DNA of 64,000 bases from Maribacter sedimenticola. Lineage in GTDB: Bacteria; Bacteroidota; Bacteroidia; Flavobacteriales; Flavobacteriaceae. Position 1 is the stretch's first letter. The number at the start of each line of letters is the position of its first letter. A model generated the notes under the pieces. The model ran no database searches. It was given only the letters and a program-made list of their open reading frames with translations, and was not told where the DNA came from. Made by a program: the position numbers and the translations under genes. Shown here piece by piece: positions 53,064 through 61,927 of the stretch. The stretch is taken from assembly GCF_900188415.1 (NCBI RefSeq), contig NZ_FZNV01000002.1, positions 167,339 to 231,338 of the forward strand. Reading direction: 5' to 3'.

Positions 53064-53624
53064 TTAACTAAAAATTAGGGGGAATAAAAGGTGAATCATA
53101 ACCAAGCCGCCAATAAAAAAACCAATCACGGCAATTAAAGATGGCAACTGTAAATTACTTAGTCCGGATATAGCGTGACCACTGGTACAACCACCCGCAT
53201 AACGCGCACCAAAACCAACCATGAATCCGCCTAAAATCAGCACCGCAAGTACAAATGGATCAGTAAGATTTTCAGAAGCAAAAAGCTCCGTTGGTAAATA
53301 AGCTTCACCCGCGCTTTCAATTCCGTAATCCGTTGAAAGTTGTTGTGCAACTTCAGGATTTATTTTTACCGTATTATTGGACATAAATTGAGAAGCGATA
53401 AATCCGCCAATAATAGCGCCAAGAACAACAATTAGATTCCATCGTTGTTCTTTCCAATCGAACTTAAAGAAATCGGAATATTTTGCGGCACCACCAATAG
53501 AACACATGGTTCTTAAGTTGGAAGACATACCAAATTGTTTACCTATGTACAGCAGTACAAACATGGTCAAAGCAATTAAAGGTCCGGCTACATACCATGG
53601 CCAGGGATCGTAAATCAAATTCAT
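53064..53624 (-). CDS. YeeE/YedE-type sulfur transporter component
   Basis: 186 residues from ATG at 53624 (MNLIYDPWPWYVAGP); ATG at 53633 would leave only about four bases of leader after the predicted promoter start. About five helices, with GFGARYAGGCTSGHAISG holding the conserved Cys of the family. It is co-transcribed with the shorter partner. The promoter carries a GTAAC dyad of the sulfur/cytochrome bd type (53672-53685). Confidence 0.87.
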   Translation of the reverse strand: MNLIYDPWPWYVAGPLIALTMFVLLYIGKQFGMSSNLRTMCSIGGAAKYSDFFKFDWKEQRWNLIVVLGAIIGGFIASQFMSNNTVKINPEVAQQLSTDYGIESAGEAYLPTELFASENLTDPFVLAVLILGGFMVGFGARYAGGCTSGHAISGLSNLQLPSLIAVIGFFIGGLVMIHLLFPLIFS

Positions 53625-53641
53625 AACATTCATTTAATTTG

Positions 53642-53685
53642 CAAAGTAATGGAATTTAAAAGTAGTATTGTGTAACCCTGGTTAC
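53642..53685 (-). promoter_or_regulatory. GTAAC-N4-GTTAC dyad before the YeeE/YedE pair
   Basis: GTAAC-CCTG-GTTAC at 53672-53685, extended to TGTAAC/GTTACA. TTACTTTG starts at 53649 on the minus strand, 29.5 bp from the dyad centre. Predicted start near 53637. Confidence 0.62.
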
Positions 53686-53690
53686 AAAAG

Positions 53691-54710
53691 CTATTTCTCC
53701 AATAGTTTGATTAATTTAAAAGATGTTAAAAGGTGAATAAGTCCAGGAATAATCAGTACACCACCTATGAGCAATGAAATACCTAAAACATTCATTACAC
53801 TATCAGGAACAGGATGCTCATAAATACTGATGCTACCGTTGGTAGTGAAAAGTATGTTTGGAAAATGTGTAATGGTGGCCGCAAATAGAATAAAGAATAT
53901 TTGCATACCGGCCAATGCCCTAGAGATAATTCTTCTACCGGATTTAATACTTTTCCATAGCGGAAACAATAAAATGCCGGAAACGATAATGGCAGAGACC
54001 GACCATATATTACCAATGAAATCCACAACAAAAGCGATACCTGAAAAATACCCGTATGCCAATGTTATAAAACCCAAAGAGACCACTACTATAGTTGCTA
54101 TAGAGGCTTTTCTCATGTACATGGATTTACTGGTGTCATCTACCTCGCCAATTAGAAATACCGATGCCAAGAAAGCACAAAGGGCTGCATAGAAAAATCC
54201 CGTTAAAATTGAAAAAACATTGAACCAAGAGTGTACATAAACTTCCAAGAAACTGTGGTTTTCCATTTGCGACGGATTAATGATGTCTCCACTGACCACG
54301 CCGCCCATGGTAAGGCCTAAAAATATGGGAGTAACTAAACTAGAGGTCTTAAACATCCAATCATATAAAATTTGTGAACTGTCTTTATAGGCATCATAAT
54401 ATCGAAATACAAAGGCTACACCTCTAAGGGTTATACCCAGTAACACCAAGGTCAATGGAATATGTAGTGCGAGCACTAAAATGTTGTAGTAATGGGGGAA
54501 GGCGATCCATAGAATCACGATTAAAATAATGATCCAAATATGGTTAGCCTCCCAAACTGGACCCATTACTTGGTAAACGGTCTTCTTATTGATAGCCTGG
54601 TTTTCTTTAGAGGAGAACAACTCAATGATTCCCGCGCCAAAATCTGCTCCTGCCAGTAAAACGTAGAGCAATAAAGAAACGGCAAGAAAGGCTAGTACAA
54701 CGTAGATCAT
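53691..54710 (-). CDS. cydB: Cytochrome bd ubiquinol/menaquinol oxidase subunit II
   Basis: 339 residues with nine or so membrane helices. The typical CydB start is LLAGADFGAGIIELFS, followed by PVWEANHIWII with the conserved WEANHVW region. It overlaps cydA by 4 bp, so the two are coupled. Forms the respiratory bd-type oxidase in the inner membrane with CydA, with high oxygen affinity and resistance to sulfide and nitric oxide (known for the family). Regulated from the cydA promoter, which carries a GTAAC-type dyad. Confidence 0.93.
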   Translation of the reverse strand: MIYVVLAFLAVSLLLYVLLAGADFGAGIIELFSSKENQAINKKTVYQVMGPVWEANHIWIIILIVILWIAFPHYYNILVLALHIPLTLVLLGITLRGVAFVFRYYDAYKDSSQILYDWMFKTSSLVTPIFLGLTMGGVVSGDIINPSQMENHSFLEVYVHSWFNVFSILTGFFYAALCAFLASVFLIGEVDDTSKSMYMRKASIATIVVVSLGFITLAYGYFSGIAFVVDFIGNIWSVSAIIVSGILLFPLWKSIKSGRRIISRALAGMQIFFILFAATITHFPNILFTTNGSISIYEHPVPDSVMNVLGISLLIGGVLIIPGLIHLLTSFKLIKLLEK

Positions 54711-56020
54711 GCTTCATTGGTTTTAACACTGTTCAAGAATTTAATTTGCCTTGCCATTAACCATGTTACCGCAATGGTCAATATGGTATATACAGCTATA
54801 TACGTGTACAAACTAAATATAATACCTGGCATTGGGGTAACGGCATCCTTGGTTTTCATAATGTTGTGAATGATCCAAGGTTGCCTACCAACTTCGGTAA
54901 CGATCCAACCAGCTTCAAGGGCAACAAAGCCCAATGGAGCTAAAAGCGCAAACAACAACCAGAATTTTGGCATATTGAACCAAGATTTCTTTTTGTACTT
55001 GGCTACAAAAAATAGCATTCCCGCTATCATTAAAAGAGAGCCTAGTCCCACCATGGTCTGAAAAGCGTAATGGACCATGGCAACATTAGGTTGCTCATCT
55101 TTGGGAAAATCATTTAATCCTTTTACTTCGGCATTAAAATCTCCAAAAGCAAGAAAGGATAAGGCATTGGGGATTTCCAGCTTGTACTTGACCTCTTGAG
55201 TTTCGTTATCCACAATTCCGCCAATATAGAGCGGTGCTCCTTTTTTGGTTTCGTAATGCGCTTCCATGGCGGCCAGCTTAACAGGTTGTCTTTCGGCAAT
55301 ATCCTTGGCAGAAAGATCTCCGCTTAAGGGCTGTAGAATAGCAGCGATGGCGGCAAATGTTATGGCTATTTTAAACGCTTTCTTATGTAATTCAATATTA
55401 CGTTTTTTATAAACTTGGTAAGCATGAATACCTGCTACGGCAAACCCTGTAGCCGTAAAAGCGGCTAAGGTCATATGCAAAGCTTGGGTAAACCATGCAG
55501 GATTAAATAGTGCTTTTACCGGATCTATATTTAAAAATTCGCCGTTAATGTAATCAAAACCGGAAGGTGCATTCATCCAACCATTGGCGGAAACTACTAA
55601 AATACCGGACATTACTCCAGATATACCTACGATGATACCGGTGAACCAGTGAAAAGTTTCAGGAATTTTTTTCCATCCGTAAAGGTAAAATCCCAAAGCA
55701 ACGGCCTCCACAAAAAATGCTGCACCCTCTAATGAAAATGGCATACCAATAATGGGACCTGCATGTTTCATGAATTCAGGCCACAAGAGACCTAGTTCAA
55801 AGGAAAGTGCAGTACCGGATACGGCACCTGTTACAAAGAAAATGGCAACACCTTTTTGCCATGATTTTGTGAGCGTAAGGTAAATGGGATTGCGTGTATT
55901 CAACCATTTTTTGTGGGATACCACCATAAAAAATGGCATAACCATACCAATGCAGGCGAACACAATATGGAAAATAAGGGTAAACGCCATTTGTAGTCTT
56001 GCAGCATCTATATTTTCCAT
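54707..56020 (-). CDS. cydA: Cytochrome bd oxidase subunit I
   Basis: 437 residues, shorter than the about 520 of Escherichia coli, consistent with the short Q-loop (CIO-like) form. Helix 1 carries the haem ligand His18 in LIFHIVFACIGM. The later segment GWIVTEVGRQPW is the conserved quinol/haem signature, and FEL motifs in SFELGLLWPEF are present. It catalyses quinol oxidation with reduction of oxygen. It overlaps cydB by 4 bp and is preceded by a GTAAC-type dyad and a perfect -7 element. Confidence 0.93.
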   Translation of the reverse strand: MENIDAARLQMAFTLIFHIVFACIGMVMPFFMVVSHKKWLNTRNPIYLTLTKSWQKGVAIFFVTGAVSGTALSFELGLLWPEFMKHAGPIIGMPFSLEGAAFFVEAVALGFYLYGWKKIPETFHWFTGIIVGISGVMSGILVVSANGWMNAPSGFDYINGEFLNIDPVKALFNPAWFTQALHMTLAAFTATGFAVAGIHAYQVYKKRNIELHKKAFKIAITFAAIAAILQPLSGDLSAKDIAERQPVKLAAMEAHYETKKGAPLYIGGIVDNETQEVKYKLEIPNALSFLAFGDFNAEVKGLNDFPKDEQPNVAMVHYAFQTMVGLGSLLMIAGMLFFVAKYKKKSWFNMPKFWLLFALLAPLGFVALEAGWIVTEVGRQPWIIHNIMKTKDAVTPMPGIIFSLYTYIAVYTILTIAVTWLMARQIKFLNSVKTNEA

Positions 56021-56046
56021 AAAAAATCAATTTGTTAAGAAGATAA

Positions 56047-56090
56047 CAAAGATACGAACTGGGGAATTTTTATATGGTTACAAAGGTTAC
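56047..56090 (-). promoter_or_regulatory. GTAAC-type dyad with perfect -7 element before cydAB
   Basis: GTTAC-AAAG-GTTAC at 56077-56090 (one mismatch in the left half against GTAAC). TATCTTTG starts at 56054 on the minus strand, a perfect TAnnTTTG, 29.5 bp from the dyad centre. Predicted start near 56042, 22 bases before the ATG. Confidence 0.6.
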
Positions 56091-56219
56091 ATAAATCAAG
56101 TTCTAATGTTAAATAATGTCCTTGAACATAAACTTGTCCAAATTGCCCGAAAATGAAACTACTAATGAAATTGTATAATGATATCACTGACATAAATAAA
56201 TTGAGACATAGTTTATTGT

Positions 56220-56255
56220 AAAAAAAAAACCTGGAGTTTGATAATTGACTCCAGG
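56220..56255 (-). terminator. Terminator after dps
   Basis: On the minus strand, CCTGGAGT (56255-56248) and ACTCCAGG (56237-56230) pair around a ten-base loop and lead into a run of at least nine T. It lies 27 bp past the dps stop. Confidence 0.82.
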
Positions 56256-56281
56256 ATTCTTAGGAACATAACTATATAAAA

Positions 56282-56761
56282 TTAGTCCTTGTATGCGGAA
56301 AGCATCCAAACCAATTTTTCTTGTTGAACAATATAATCGCTCATTAGGGCAACGGTACCTTCATCATCGGCTTTAGCGGCTATTTTAAGGGTAGCTCTCT
56401 CTTTTTGCAATAAGATACCCAAGCTACTTAAAATATGATCAACAGCTTTATCGCCATCCACTACATTTTCCACAGGCTTGATTTCAGCGTTTTCAATATA
56501 TTTTGAAAAGGAATGATGTGGGGTATTGCTCAAGGTAAGTACCCGTTCCGCAATTTCATCGACCTTTATCAAAGCATCGTTGTATAATTCCTCAAATTTG
56601 AGATGTAGTTCAAAAAATTTCTTTCCTTTAATATTCCAATGAAAACCTCTTAAGTTCATATAGAACATTTGATAGTTTGAGAGTAAATCATTTAAAAATT
56701 TGGCAGTTTCATTAGAGCTGTTGGTATCTAGACCAATATTTGATAAACTTGAATTTGTCAT
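56282..56761 (-). CDS. dps: Dps family ferritin-like DNA-binding protein
   Basis: 159 residues; the four-helix Dps fold with ferroxidase-site residues in NLRGFHWNIKG and HLKFEELYNDALIKVDEIAERV is clear. It stores iron and removes peroxide, and may bind DNA. It is a single gene with its own promoter carrying a perfect GTAAC-N4-GTTAC dyad and its own terminator, and so is regulated together with cytochrome bd and sulfur genes. Confidence 0.92.
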   Translation of the reverse strand: MTNSSLSNIGLDTNSSNETAKFLNDLLSNYQMFYMNLRGFHWNIKGKKFFELHLKFEELYNDALIKVDEIAERVLTLSNTPHHSFSKYIENAEIKPVENVVDGDKAVDHILSSLGILLQKERATLKIAAKADDEGTVALMSDYIVQQEKLVWMLSAYKD

Positions 56762-56822
56762 AATCTTTCTATTTAAATTGGATGTATTGATTAGTTGTTC
56801 TTATTACTGTATTAACAGTTGA

Positions 56823-56866
56823 TAAATTTAGTTTATAGTCGTATGGATTGAGGTAACCTTAGTTAC
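56823..56866 (-). promoter_or_regulatory. GTAAC-N4-GTTAC dyad with -7 element before dps
   Basis: GTAAC-CTTA-GTTAC at 56853-56866, a perfect match. TAAATTTA starts at 56830 on the minus strand, 29.5 bp from the dyad centre. Predicted start near 56818. Confidence 0.63.
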
Positions 56867-56927
56867 ATTTGAAGGTTTTTAACGAATTTTAACGGTTGGA
56901 ACAATCAAAAAGACATATAAAAACTAA

Positions 56928-56944
56928 AGGGGCCAAAAGCCCCT
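56928..56944 (-). terminator. Short terminator after the DsrE gene
   Basis: On the minus strand AGGGGC (56944-56939) and GCCCCT (56933-56928) pair around a five-base loop; a T-rich stretch follows. Begins 28 bp past the stop. A short but GC-rich hairpin. Confidence 0.6.
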
Positions 56945-56971
56945 CTAATTTTTAGTAAAGTAGTACAGTAT

Positions 56972-57499
56972 TTATGGCATCAAAATATATCCATCTATTT
57001 GATAATTGGCAAGGACCATCATAGCCGATAGACCTAGTTCGGTGTTTGGGTTTAAATCGTTAGCCTCAATTCCTCTGGCCGCAGTAGCTTGGGCACAAAC
57101 ATAAAATTGTACTCCATAATCTTTTAAAAGCTTTATAACTTCTGCATTTGGGTTTTCCTTTTCATATTTTGCTTTATACTTTTCATTGTTCAGGGCAGTA
57201 AAGGTAGCACCACCATGAATGGCGGCCACTATATGAACCTTGTCAGCAGAAATACCATTGGCTCCCAACATGTTGATCAAGCGTGCAATCTTAAAATACC
57301 CAATATTGGTACCTTCCATTTCCCGCTCATCCTTAAGGTCAAAGACCACATTGTATTCTTTGGTGGGGTCAGGTAAAGAGGCCATATTTTTAAAATCTTT
57401 TATTTTTCCATAACCATCTATAATGGGCGTGGTCCAATCTTGAGATGTTACAATTTGTGTTCCCATAAGTAAAATGGCAATTAGAAGTGCATTTTTCAT
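56972..57499 (-). CDS. Exported DsrE-like protein
   Basis: 175 residues. Signal peptide about 1-18 (MKNALLIAILLMGTQIVTSQ). The DsrE/DsrF-like fold is recognised from NVVFDLKDERE, HIVAAIHGGATFTAL, and the Cys in VQFYVCAQATAARGIE; that Cys is the one used for sulfur handling in relatives. The periplasmic location differs from cytosolic DsrEFH. A sulfur-carrier role is inferred. It diverges from tsdA, with both driven from the one dyad at 57608-57621. Confidence 0.85.
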   Translation of the reverse strand: MKNALLIAILLMGTQIVTSQDWTTPIIDGYGKIKDFKNMASLPDPTKEYNVVFDLKDEREMEGTNIGYFKIARLINMLGANGISADKVHIVAAIHGGATFTALNNEKYKAKYEKENPNAEVIKLLKDYGVQFYVCAQATAARGIEANDLNPNTELGLSAMMVLANYQIDGYILMP

Positions 57500-57577
57500 T
57501 TTCGTTGAATTTATAGAGATAGTGTTGGTTTAAATTTAAATATTATTTATCGCTAATGTCAGTTATTTTAAAAGGAA

Positions 57578-57651
57578 TAAAAGTAAATTAATGTATTTAA
57601 CGTAACTGTAACCTTGGTTACTGTACTATTGATCGTATAATTATAGATTCG
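57578..57651. promoter_or_regulatory. GTAAC-N4-GTTAC dyad serving DsrE and tsdA in both directions
   Basis: GTAAC-CTTG-GTTAC at 57608-57621, with an extra GTAAC at 57602-57606. Minus-strand TACTTTTA starts at 57585 and plus-strand TAGATTCG at 57644; both are exactly 29.5 bp from the dyad centre. Predicted starts near 57573 and 57656. Confidence 0.66.
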
Positions 57652-57681
57652 CTATTTAAATTAGCTTAAGATTATATTTCT

Positions 57682-58719
57682 ATGAATGAATTGCGGGTAT
57701 TGGCAAAACAACTTTTTAAGCTATTTGTAATAGTCTTTGTTTTAATAGGCCTTGTCTTTATATGGTTGTTGACCTATAAACCGAATTCTAAAAAGGAAAA
57801 ATTAGATAAAACTGAAATTATAGTTTCTATTGAGAATTGGAAAGCTAAAGATGCAATTTTGGAGTTGACCAATATGCCCCGTAGGGTTAAATCTGGATAT
57901 TATCTTATTTCAGAAACGTCTGCTTATATGGGTCCTTACGCCGTTAGGCCAGAAGATCGGTATAGTGGCAATAATTTGGCATGTTCCAATTGTCATTTGC
58001 AAAAAGGGGCCCAGGCAGGTTCTGGCTCTTGGGTAGGTATTTTGGAGCGCTTTCCACAATTTGGGGGTAGAGCAAATAAAATGGGCTCCATTGAAGATCG
58101 TATCAATGGTTGTATGGAACGAAGTATGAACGGTAAAATACTACCAGTGGATTCAGAACAAATGAAGTCCATTATAGCATATATGGAATGGTTGGGCGAA
58201 GATATTCCGGAAAGTAAAAAGGCTGAGTTTAAGGGATATCCCAAAATTAAGATTCCAGATGAAAAGGTAGATTTAGTGAAAGGTAAGCAAGTGTATAGCA
58301 AAGAGTGTGTTGTTTGTCATGGTGAAAATGGAGCTGGCGTTCTTAATACTGAAGTTGGTAAGGGATATACCTATCCGCCTTTGTGGGGATCGGATAGCTT
58401 TAACGATGGGGCAGGTATGAACAGGGTTATTACCGCTGCAGAATTCATTAAAAGTAATATGCCTTATTTACAGGCTACTTGGGACAATCCTAAACTTACG
58501 GACGAAGAAGCTTATCATGTAGCGGGCTATATCAATAGTTTTTCTCGCCCTCATAAATTTAATACCGAAAATGATTATCCGGACAAAAAACTAAAACCGG
58601 TATCTACACCTTACGGTCCTTGGGTAGATGATTTTTCTCCAGAACAACACAAATACGGACCGTTTCCGCCCATCATGGAATTTTATAAAAAGAAATACGG
58701 AATTACAAAAACAAAGTAG
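57682..58719 (+). CDS. tsdA: Diheme cytochrome c, thiosulfate dehydrogenase (TsdA-like)
   Basis: 345 residues. N-terminal membrane anchor (about 12-31), then two cytochrome c domains with CSNCH (101-105) and CVVCH (209-213). Cys144 in RINGCMERSMNG is the unusual distal haem ligand that defines the TsdA family, and Met260 in KSNMPY is a candidate ligand of the second haem. It oxidises thiosulfate to tetrathionate or the reverse, at the periplasmic face. It is followed 5 bp later by a porin gene and is expressed from the bidirectional GTAAC-type promoter. Confidence 0.88.
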   Translation: MNELRVLAKQLFKLFVIVFVLIGLVFIWLLTYKPNSKKEKLDKTEIIVSIENWKAKDAILELTNMPRRVKSGYYLISETSAYMGPYAVRPEDRYSGNNLACSNCHLQKGAQAGSGSWVGILERFPQFGGRANKMGSIEDRINGCMERSMNGKILPVDSEQMKSIIAYMEWLGEDIPESKKAEFKGYPKIKIPDEKVDLVKGKQVYSKECVVCHGENGAGVLNTEVGKGYTYPPLWGSDSFNDGAGMNRVITAAEFIKSNMPYLQATWDNPKLTDEEAYHVAGYINSFSRPHKFNTENDYPDKKLKPVSTPYGPWVDDFSPEQHKYGPFPPIMEFYKKKYGITKTK

Positions 58720-58724
58720 GCATT

Positions 58725-60059
58725 ATGCGAATTCTATTAATACTCATTTATTGCCTTCCGTTTTTGTCCATGGGTCAAGATACCCTCACCACCAAGAAAG
58801 GAACCTTTTCCGGACAATGGCGAACCTATTATATGCGGACAGCAAACAAAGGTGATTTAAAAAACTTTAATGCCTTGGCCACAGGAGGTAAATTAAAATA
58901 CCAATTTCAATTTACAGATAATTTAGAAGTTGGTACAGCCTTATATAATTCTACTAATATAGGCCTAGAGGATTTAACTGTTCCTGACGATGCTACTGGT
59001 AGAATTAGTAGGTATGAAGAAGGATTGTTTGATCGATTGAACTTAAATAACGATGCAGTTTTTTTATTGGGTGAATTATATGCAAAATATAAATTGAACC
59101 AGCATGCCTTTACCCTAGGGCGTATGAAGATTAATACACCTCTTATAAACCCTGAAGATGGTAGAATGATACCAACTTTAGTACAGGGTTTTTGGTATAA
59201 TTATAAAATAGGTAAAAACACCTTTCAATTTGGGTTATTAAATGAAATAGCACCAAGGTCTACAGGTCAATTTTATGGTATAGGCGAGAGTATTGGAACA
59301 TACCCTGTAGGTAGAAATAAGTATGGAAATGCTTCCCTATATACTGATAATACGGAGTCGGATTATATACTGATGTTTAATTCGGATTTTGAATTAGCGA
59401 AGAACTTAAGAATAAACGTATGGAACCAATATGTAGAAAATGTGTTCAATTCTATTTATATTAAACCTTCTTTTAAGTTATCTAAATCTGTGCAAATAGC
59501 AGGGGAGTGGCTACATCAAAATAAAATTGGAGATGGGGGTAATGCTATAGATTCCCTGCGATATTTTAATCAAAATACAGCAGATGTTTTAGGATTGAAA
59601 ATGTCCTATACGGATAAGGTAAGATTAGTTTCTTTGGCCTATAATAGAATTTTACCTCAAGGTCAATTCATATCTCCAAGAGAATGGGGTAGGGAAGACT
59701 TGTTCAGCTTTCAAAAACGAGAGCGTAGCGAAGGTTCTGCGGATAATCATGCACTGGTTCTAAACTATAAACAAGAGTTTAAAATTCTTAAAGAGGATCT
59801 AAACCTAATTTCAATATTAAGTATTGGAAAGCATTGGAAACCAGATGTAACCAATGCTATTTTAAATAAATATGCAATGCCAGATTATACCCATATCAAC
59901 CTGGATATTTTCTTTAAAATAAAGAAAATTAAAAACCTACGACCAGAATTATTGATTACCTCTAAAATGGGAAACGGGGATATTCCTGATAACCCTAATT
60001 TCTATTTCAATAAGGTTGATTTGTTTCATTTGGATATAATCTTGAATTATAATTTTTAA
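58725..60059 (+). CDS. Outer-membrane porin-like protein
   Basis: 444 residues. Signal peptide about 1-17 (LPFLSMGQ), then alternating amphipathic strands ending with an aromatic C-terminus (IILNYNF), as expected of an outer-membrane beta-barrel. Strand patterns (GQWRTYYMRTANKGD, YAKYKLNQHAFTLGRM) resemble the OprD-type porins. The tight coupling to tsdA (5 bp) suggests that it admits thiosulfate, tetrathionate or another small anion. It ends in a bidirectional terminator. Confidence 0.8.
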   Translation: MRILLILIYCLPFLSMGQDTLTTKKGTFSGQWRTYYMRTANKGDLKNFNALATGGKLKYQFQFTDNLEVGTALYNSTNIGLEDLTVPDDATGRISRYEEGLFDRLNLNNDAVFLLGELYAKYKLNQHAFTLGRMKINTPLINPEDGRMIPTLVQGFWYNYKIGKNTFQFGLLNEIAPRSTGQFYGIGESIGTYPVGRNKYGNASLYTDNTESDYILMFNSDFELAKNLRINVWNQYVENVFNSIYIKPSFKLSKSVQIAGEWLHQNKIGDGGNAIDSLRYFNQNTADVLGLKMSYTDKVRLVSLAYNRILPQGQFISPREWGREDLFSFQKRERSEGSADNHALVLNYKQEFKILKEDLNLISILSIGKHWKPDVTNAILNKYAMPDYTHINLDIFFKIKKIKNLRPELLITSKMGNGDIPDNPNFYFNKVDLFHLDIILNYNF

Positions 60060-60076
60060 ATGATAATACATAAAAA

Positions 60077-60100
60077 AAGTCCCCATTTTAATGGGGACTT
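60077..60100. terminator. Bidirectional terminator between the porin and SQR genes
   Basis: Arms AAGTCCCCAT (60077-60086) and ATGGGGACTT (60091-60100) pair perfectly around a four-base loop. Serves both convergent genes; A-run upstream on one side. Confidence 0.8.
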
Positions 60101-60114
60101 CATATTATGTTCAG

Positions 60115-61425
60115 TTAAACGTTTTTACCTTTCATCATCTTGTTCCAGTACAAGTAGGGCAACCCGTATTTTTTAAGCATCCATAATCTCCAATGTTCTT
60201 TAGAAGAATCGTTTATGAGCATTCTTTTTAACTTAGGATCCGGGGTGAAATTATTGTCATAATCAAACTCTGCCAACACCATTTTGCCATAATCCGTAAC
60301 CAATGGGCAAGAAGAATATCCATTATAGGATTTAGTTCCCATTTGTTTACTGTTCATCAAAAGGTTCAAATTATCTACTACGATAGGAACTTGTTTACGA
60401 ATGGCTGCCCCGGTTTTAGCAGTCGGTAATGCTGCTACATCGCCCAGGCCAAAGATATTGGCGTAGCTGTTATGCTGTAAGGTTTGGTAGTTTACATCTA
60501 ACCAACCAGCTGCGTTTACTAAAGTCGAATCTTTTACAAATTTTGGTGCCACAGAAGGCGGTGCCGTATGCATCATATCATAGTGAATACCATAGCGGTT
60601 GCCATCAACGCTAACTTTTACATCTTTATAATTATATTGAAATTTTTCATCTAATTTTAAGTCATCGACCTTATTACTAGAAATAACCACACAACCACCA
60701 GCGGTAATTTCTTGTCCCATTTCATACCATGCAATTTGTTTATCACCATCTACAGCAACCAATTTATGATGGAATCTTAAGTTGATATCTTTTCTGTCAA
60801 CAACTTCCATTAAAGTTTTCGCAACTTGTTTTACACCAAAAATAACGGTGCCCCCGGTAGCAAAAATCACATCAGTCTTTTTTCTAATACCACTTTTTCT
60901 AAAATGGCTTTCTGCTAAATACATTATTTTTTGAGGTGCGCCGCCGCATTTTATAGGCGTTGTAGGTTGTGTAAATAGGGCGGTTCCGCCTTTAAAATTT
61001 CTTATTACGTCCCAAGTATGTTCTGGGTCGGTATAATTACTGCAGACCACACCTTTGTCCATAACTTCACCTAGCCCTGGTACTAAACTAAAATCATATG
61101 CCAAACCGGGTGCTACTACCAAATAGTCATAAGTAATATCTCCTTTGGTGGCTGTATGTACCTTGTTATGTTCAGGGTCAAATCCTGTTGCTTTATCCTT
61201 GATCCATGTTGCACCTTTTGGAATGACCGATGACATTGGTCTTGCCGTTTTTTTGTAATCATACGTGCCGGCACCAACTAAAGTCCATGCAGGTTGGTAA
61301 TAATGGGTCTCTGCAGGTTCAATAATTGCAACGTCTTTTGCTTTTTTTAAATGTAGAAGTTGGGCAGCTACCATAATTCCGGCGGTTCCTCCTCCTATAA
61401 TCACTATTTGATGATGTGAGTTCAT
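60115..61425 (-). CDS. Sulfide:quinone oxidoreductase-like flavoprotein
   Basis: 436 residues. FAD-binding GGGTAGI near 11-17 and a second Rossmann motif; the redox cysteines include one in VVCSNYTDPEHTW, one in PIKCGGAPQK (the disulfide/persulfide pair positions) and C-terminal Cys in YSSCPLVTDYG. This is the arrangement of SQR (type II-like) enzymes, which oxidise sulfide to polysulfur and reduce quinone at the membrane. It has a perfect TATGTAAC dyad before it. Within the island it links sulfide removal with cytochrome bd. Confidence 0.85.
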   Translation of the reverse strand: MNSHHQIVIIGGGTAGIMVAAQLLHLKKAKDVAIIEPAETHYYQPAWTLVGAGTYDYKKTARPMSSVIPKGATWIKDKATGFDPEHNKVHTATKGDITYDYLVVAPGLAYDFSLVPGLGEVMDKGVVCSNYTDPEHTWDVIRNFKGGTALFTQPTTPIKCGGAPQKIMYLAESHFRKSGIRKKTDVIFATGGTVIFGVKQVAKTLMEVVDRKDINLRFHHKLVAVDGDKQIAWYEMGQEITAGGCVVISSNKVDDLKLDEKFQYNYKDVKVSVDGNRYGIHYDMMHTAPPSVAPKFVKDSTLVNAAGWLDVNYQTLQHNSYANIFGLGDVAALPTAKTGAAIRKQVPIVVDNLNLLMNSKQMGTKSYNGYSSCPLVTDYGKMVLAEFDYDNNFTPDPKLKRMLINDSSKEHWRLWMLKKYGLPYLYWNKMMKGKNV

Positions 61426-61451
61426 TTTTAGACTATTTAATTAGGATTCAA

Positions 61452-61498
61452 TAAATATAGTCTTTGAAAAATGATAATTATGTAACAAAAGTTACATA
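61452..61498 (-). promoter_or_regulatory. Best GTAAC dyad, before the SQR gene
   Basis: TATGTAAC-AAAA-GTTACATA at 61479-61498 is a perfect 8+8 palindrome. On the minus strand TATATTTA starts at 61459, 29.5 bp from the dyad centre, and transcription would begin near 61447, 22 bases before the ATG. Confidence 0.67.
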
Positions 61499-61555
61499 AG
61501 ATTGTGTATAATGCACATCTTCATTTAAGAGTAGTAATTCTTGTCCATCGAACGA

Positions 61556-61762
61556 TCATTTATTCAATTTGCAGGTATTTATGCCTAATAGCGTGTATAG
61601 CGGACAGAAACTAACAAATGTGGTAAGAATCAAAACGCCTGCAATAGCAGCCAATATATAACCAAAAGTTCCAGTTACGGTATCCGTATAAAAAGTAGTT
61701 AAAAGTGCAACGGCAATAAAGATTCTAATAAATCTGTCTGTACTTCCCATATTTTTTCTCAT
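61556..61762 (-). CDS. DUF2892 small membrane protein
   Basis: 68 residues, two helices (about 11-29 and 33-55), opening MRKNMGSTDRFIRI and GTFGYILAAIAGVLILTTFVSFCPLYTLLGINTC, the typical DUF2892 (YgaP membrane part) pattern with CPLYxLLGINTC. Often fused or adjacent to rhodanese domains; a separate rhodanese lies at the right edge. It probably forms part of sulfur stress response. The upstream region holds three dyads that could control it. Confidence 0.85.
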   Translation of the reverse strand: MRKNMGSTDRFIRIFIAVALLTTFYTDTVTGTFGYILAAIAGVLILTTFVSFCPLYTLLGINTCKLNK

Positions 61763-61845
61763 GATAGGTTGTTTTAATAATTAAACAAAGATGTAAGATC
61801 ACAGCCAAGCATTGACTTGTTTAAAGTTACCTGTTTTAACTGGAC

Positions 61846-61862
61846 TTACCTTTGCAAGGTAA
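61846..61862. promoter_or_regulatory. 17-bp inverted repeat upstream of DUF2892
   Basis: TTACCTT-TGC-AAGGTAA at 61846-61862 is a perfect 7+7 palindrome with three central bases. It overlaps a possible minus-strand -7 element (TACCTTGC from 61861), so it could be a repressor operator. Regulator unknown. Confidence 0.5.
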
Positions 61863-61883
61863 TCGCAATCACTTAAATATGGT

Positions 61884-61897
61884 ATGACATTGGTCAT
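61884..61897. promoter_or_regulatory. FNR-like dyad in the DUF2892-desaturase interval
   Basis: ATGAC-ATTG-GTCAT at 61884-61897 is a perfect member of the family seen at 20.8-41.4 kb. Weak -7 matches at 29.5 bp exist in both directions (minus TACCTTGC from 61861, plus TGGTTTAG from 61920). Confidence 0.55.
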
Positions 61898-61927
61898 GTT
61901 CAACAGATAGTCAAAAGTATGGTTTAG

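Noticed and set aside
61817-61830. Possible seventh GTAAC-type dyad before DUF2892
   Set aside because: Only the GTTAC half (61826-61830) is present; the other half reads TTGTT.
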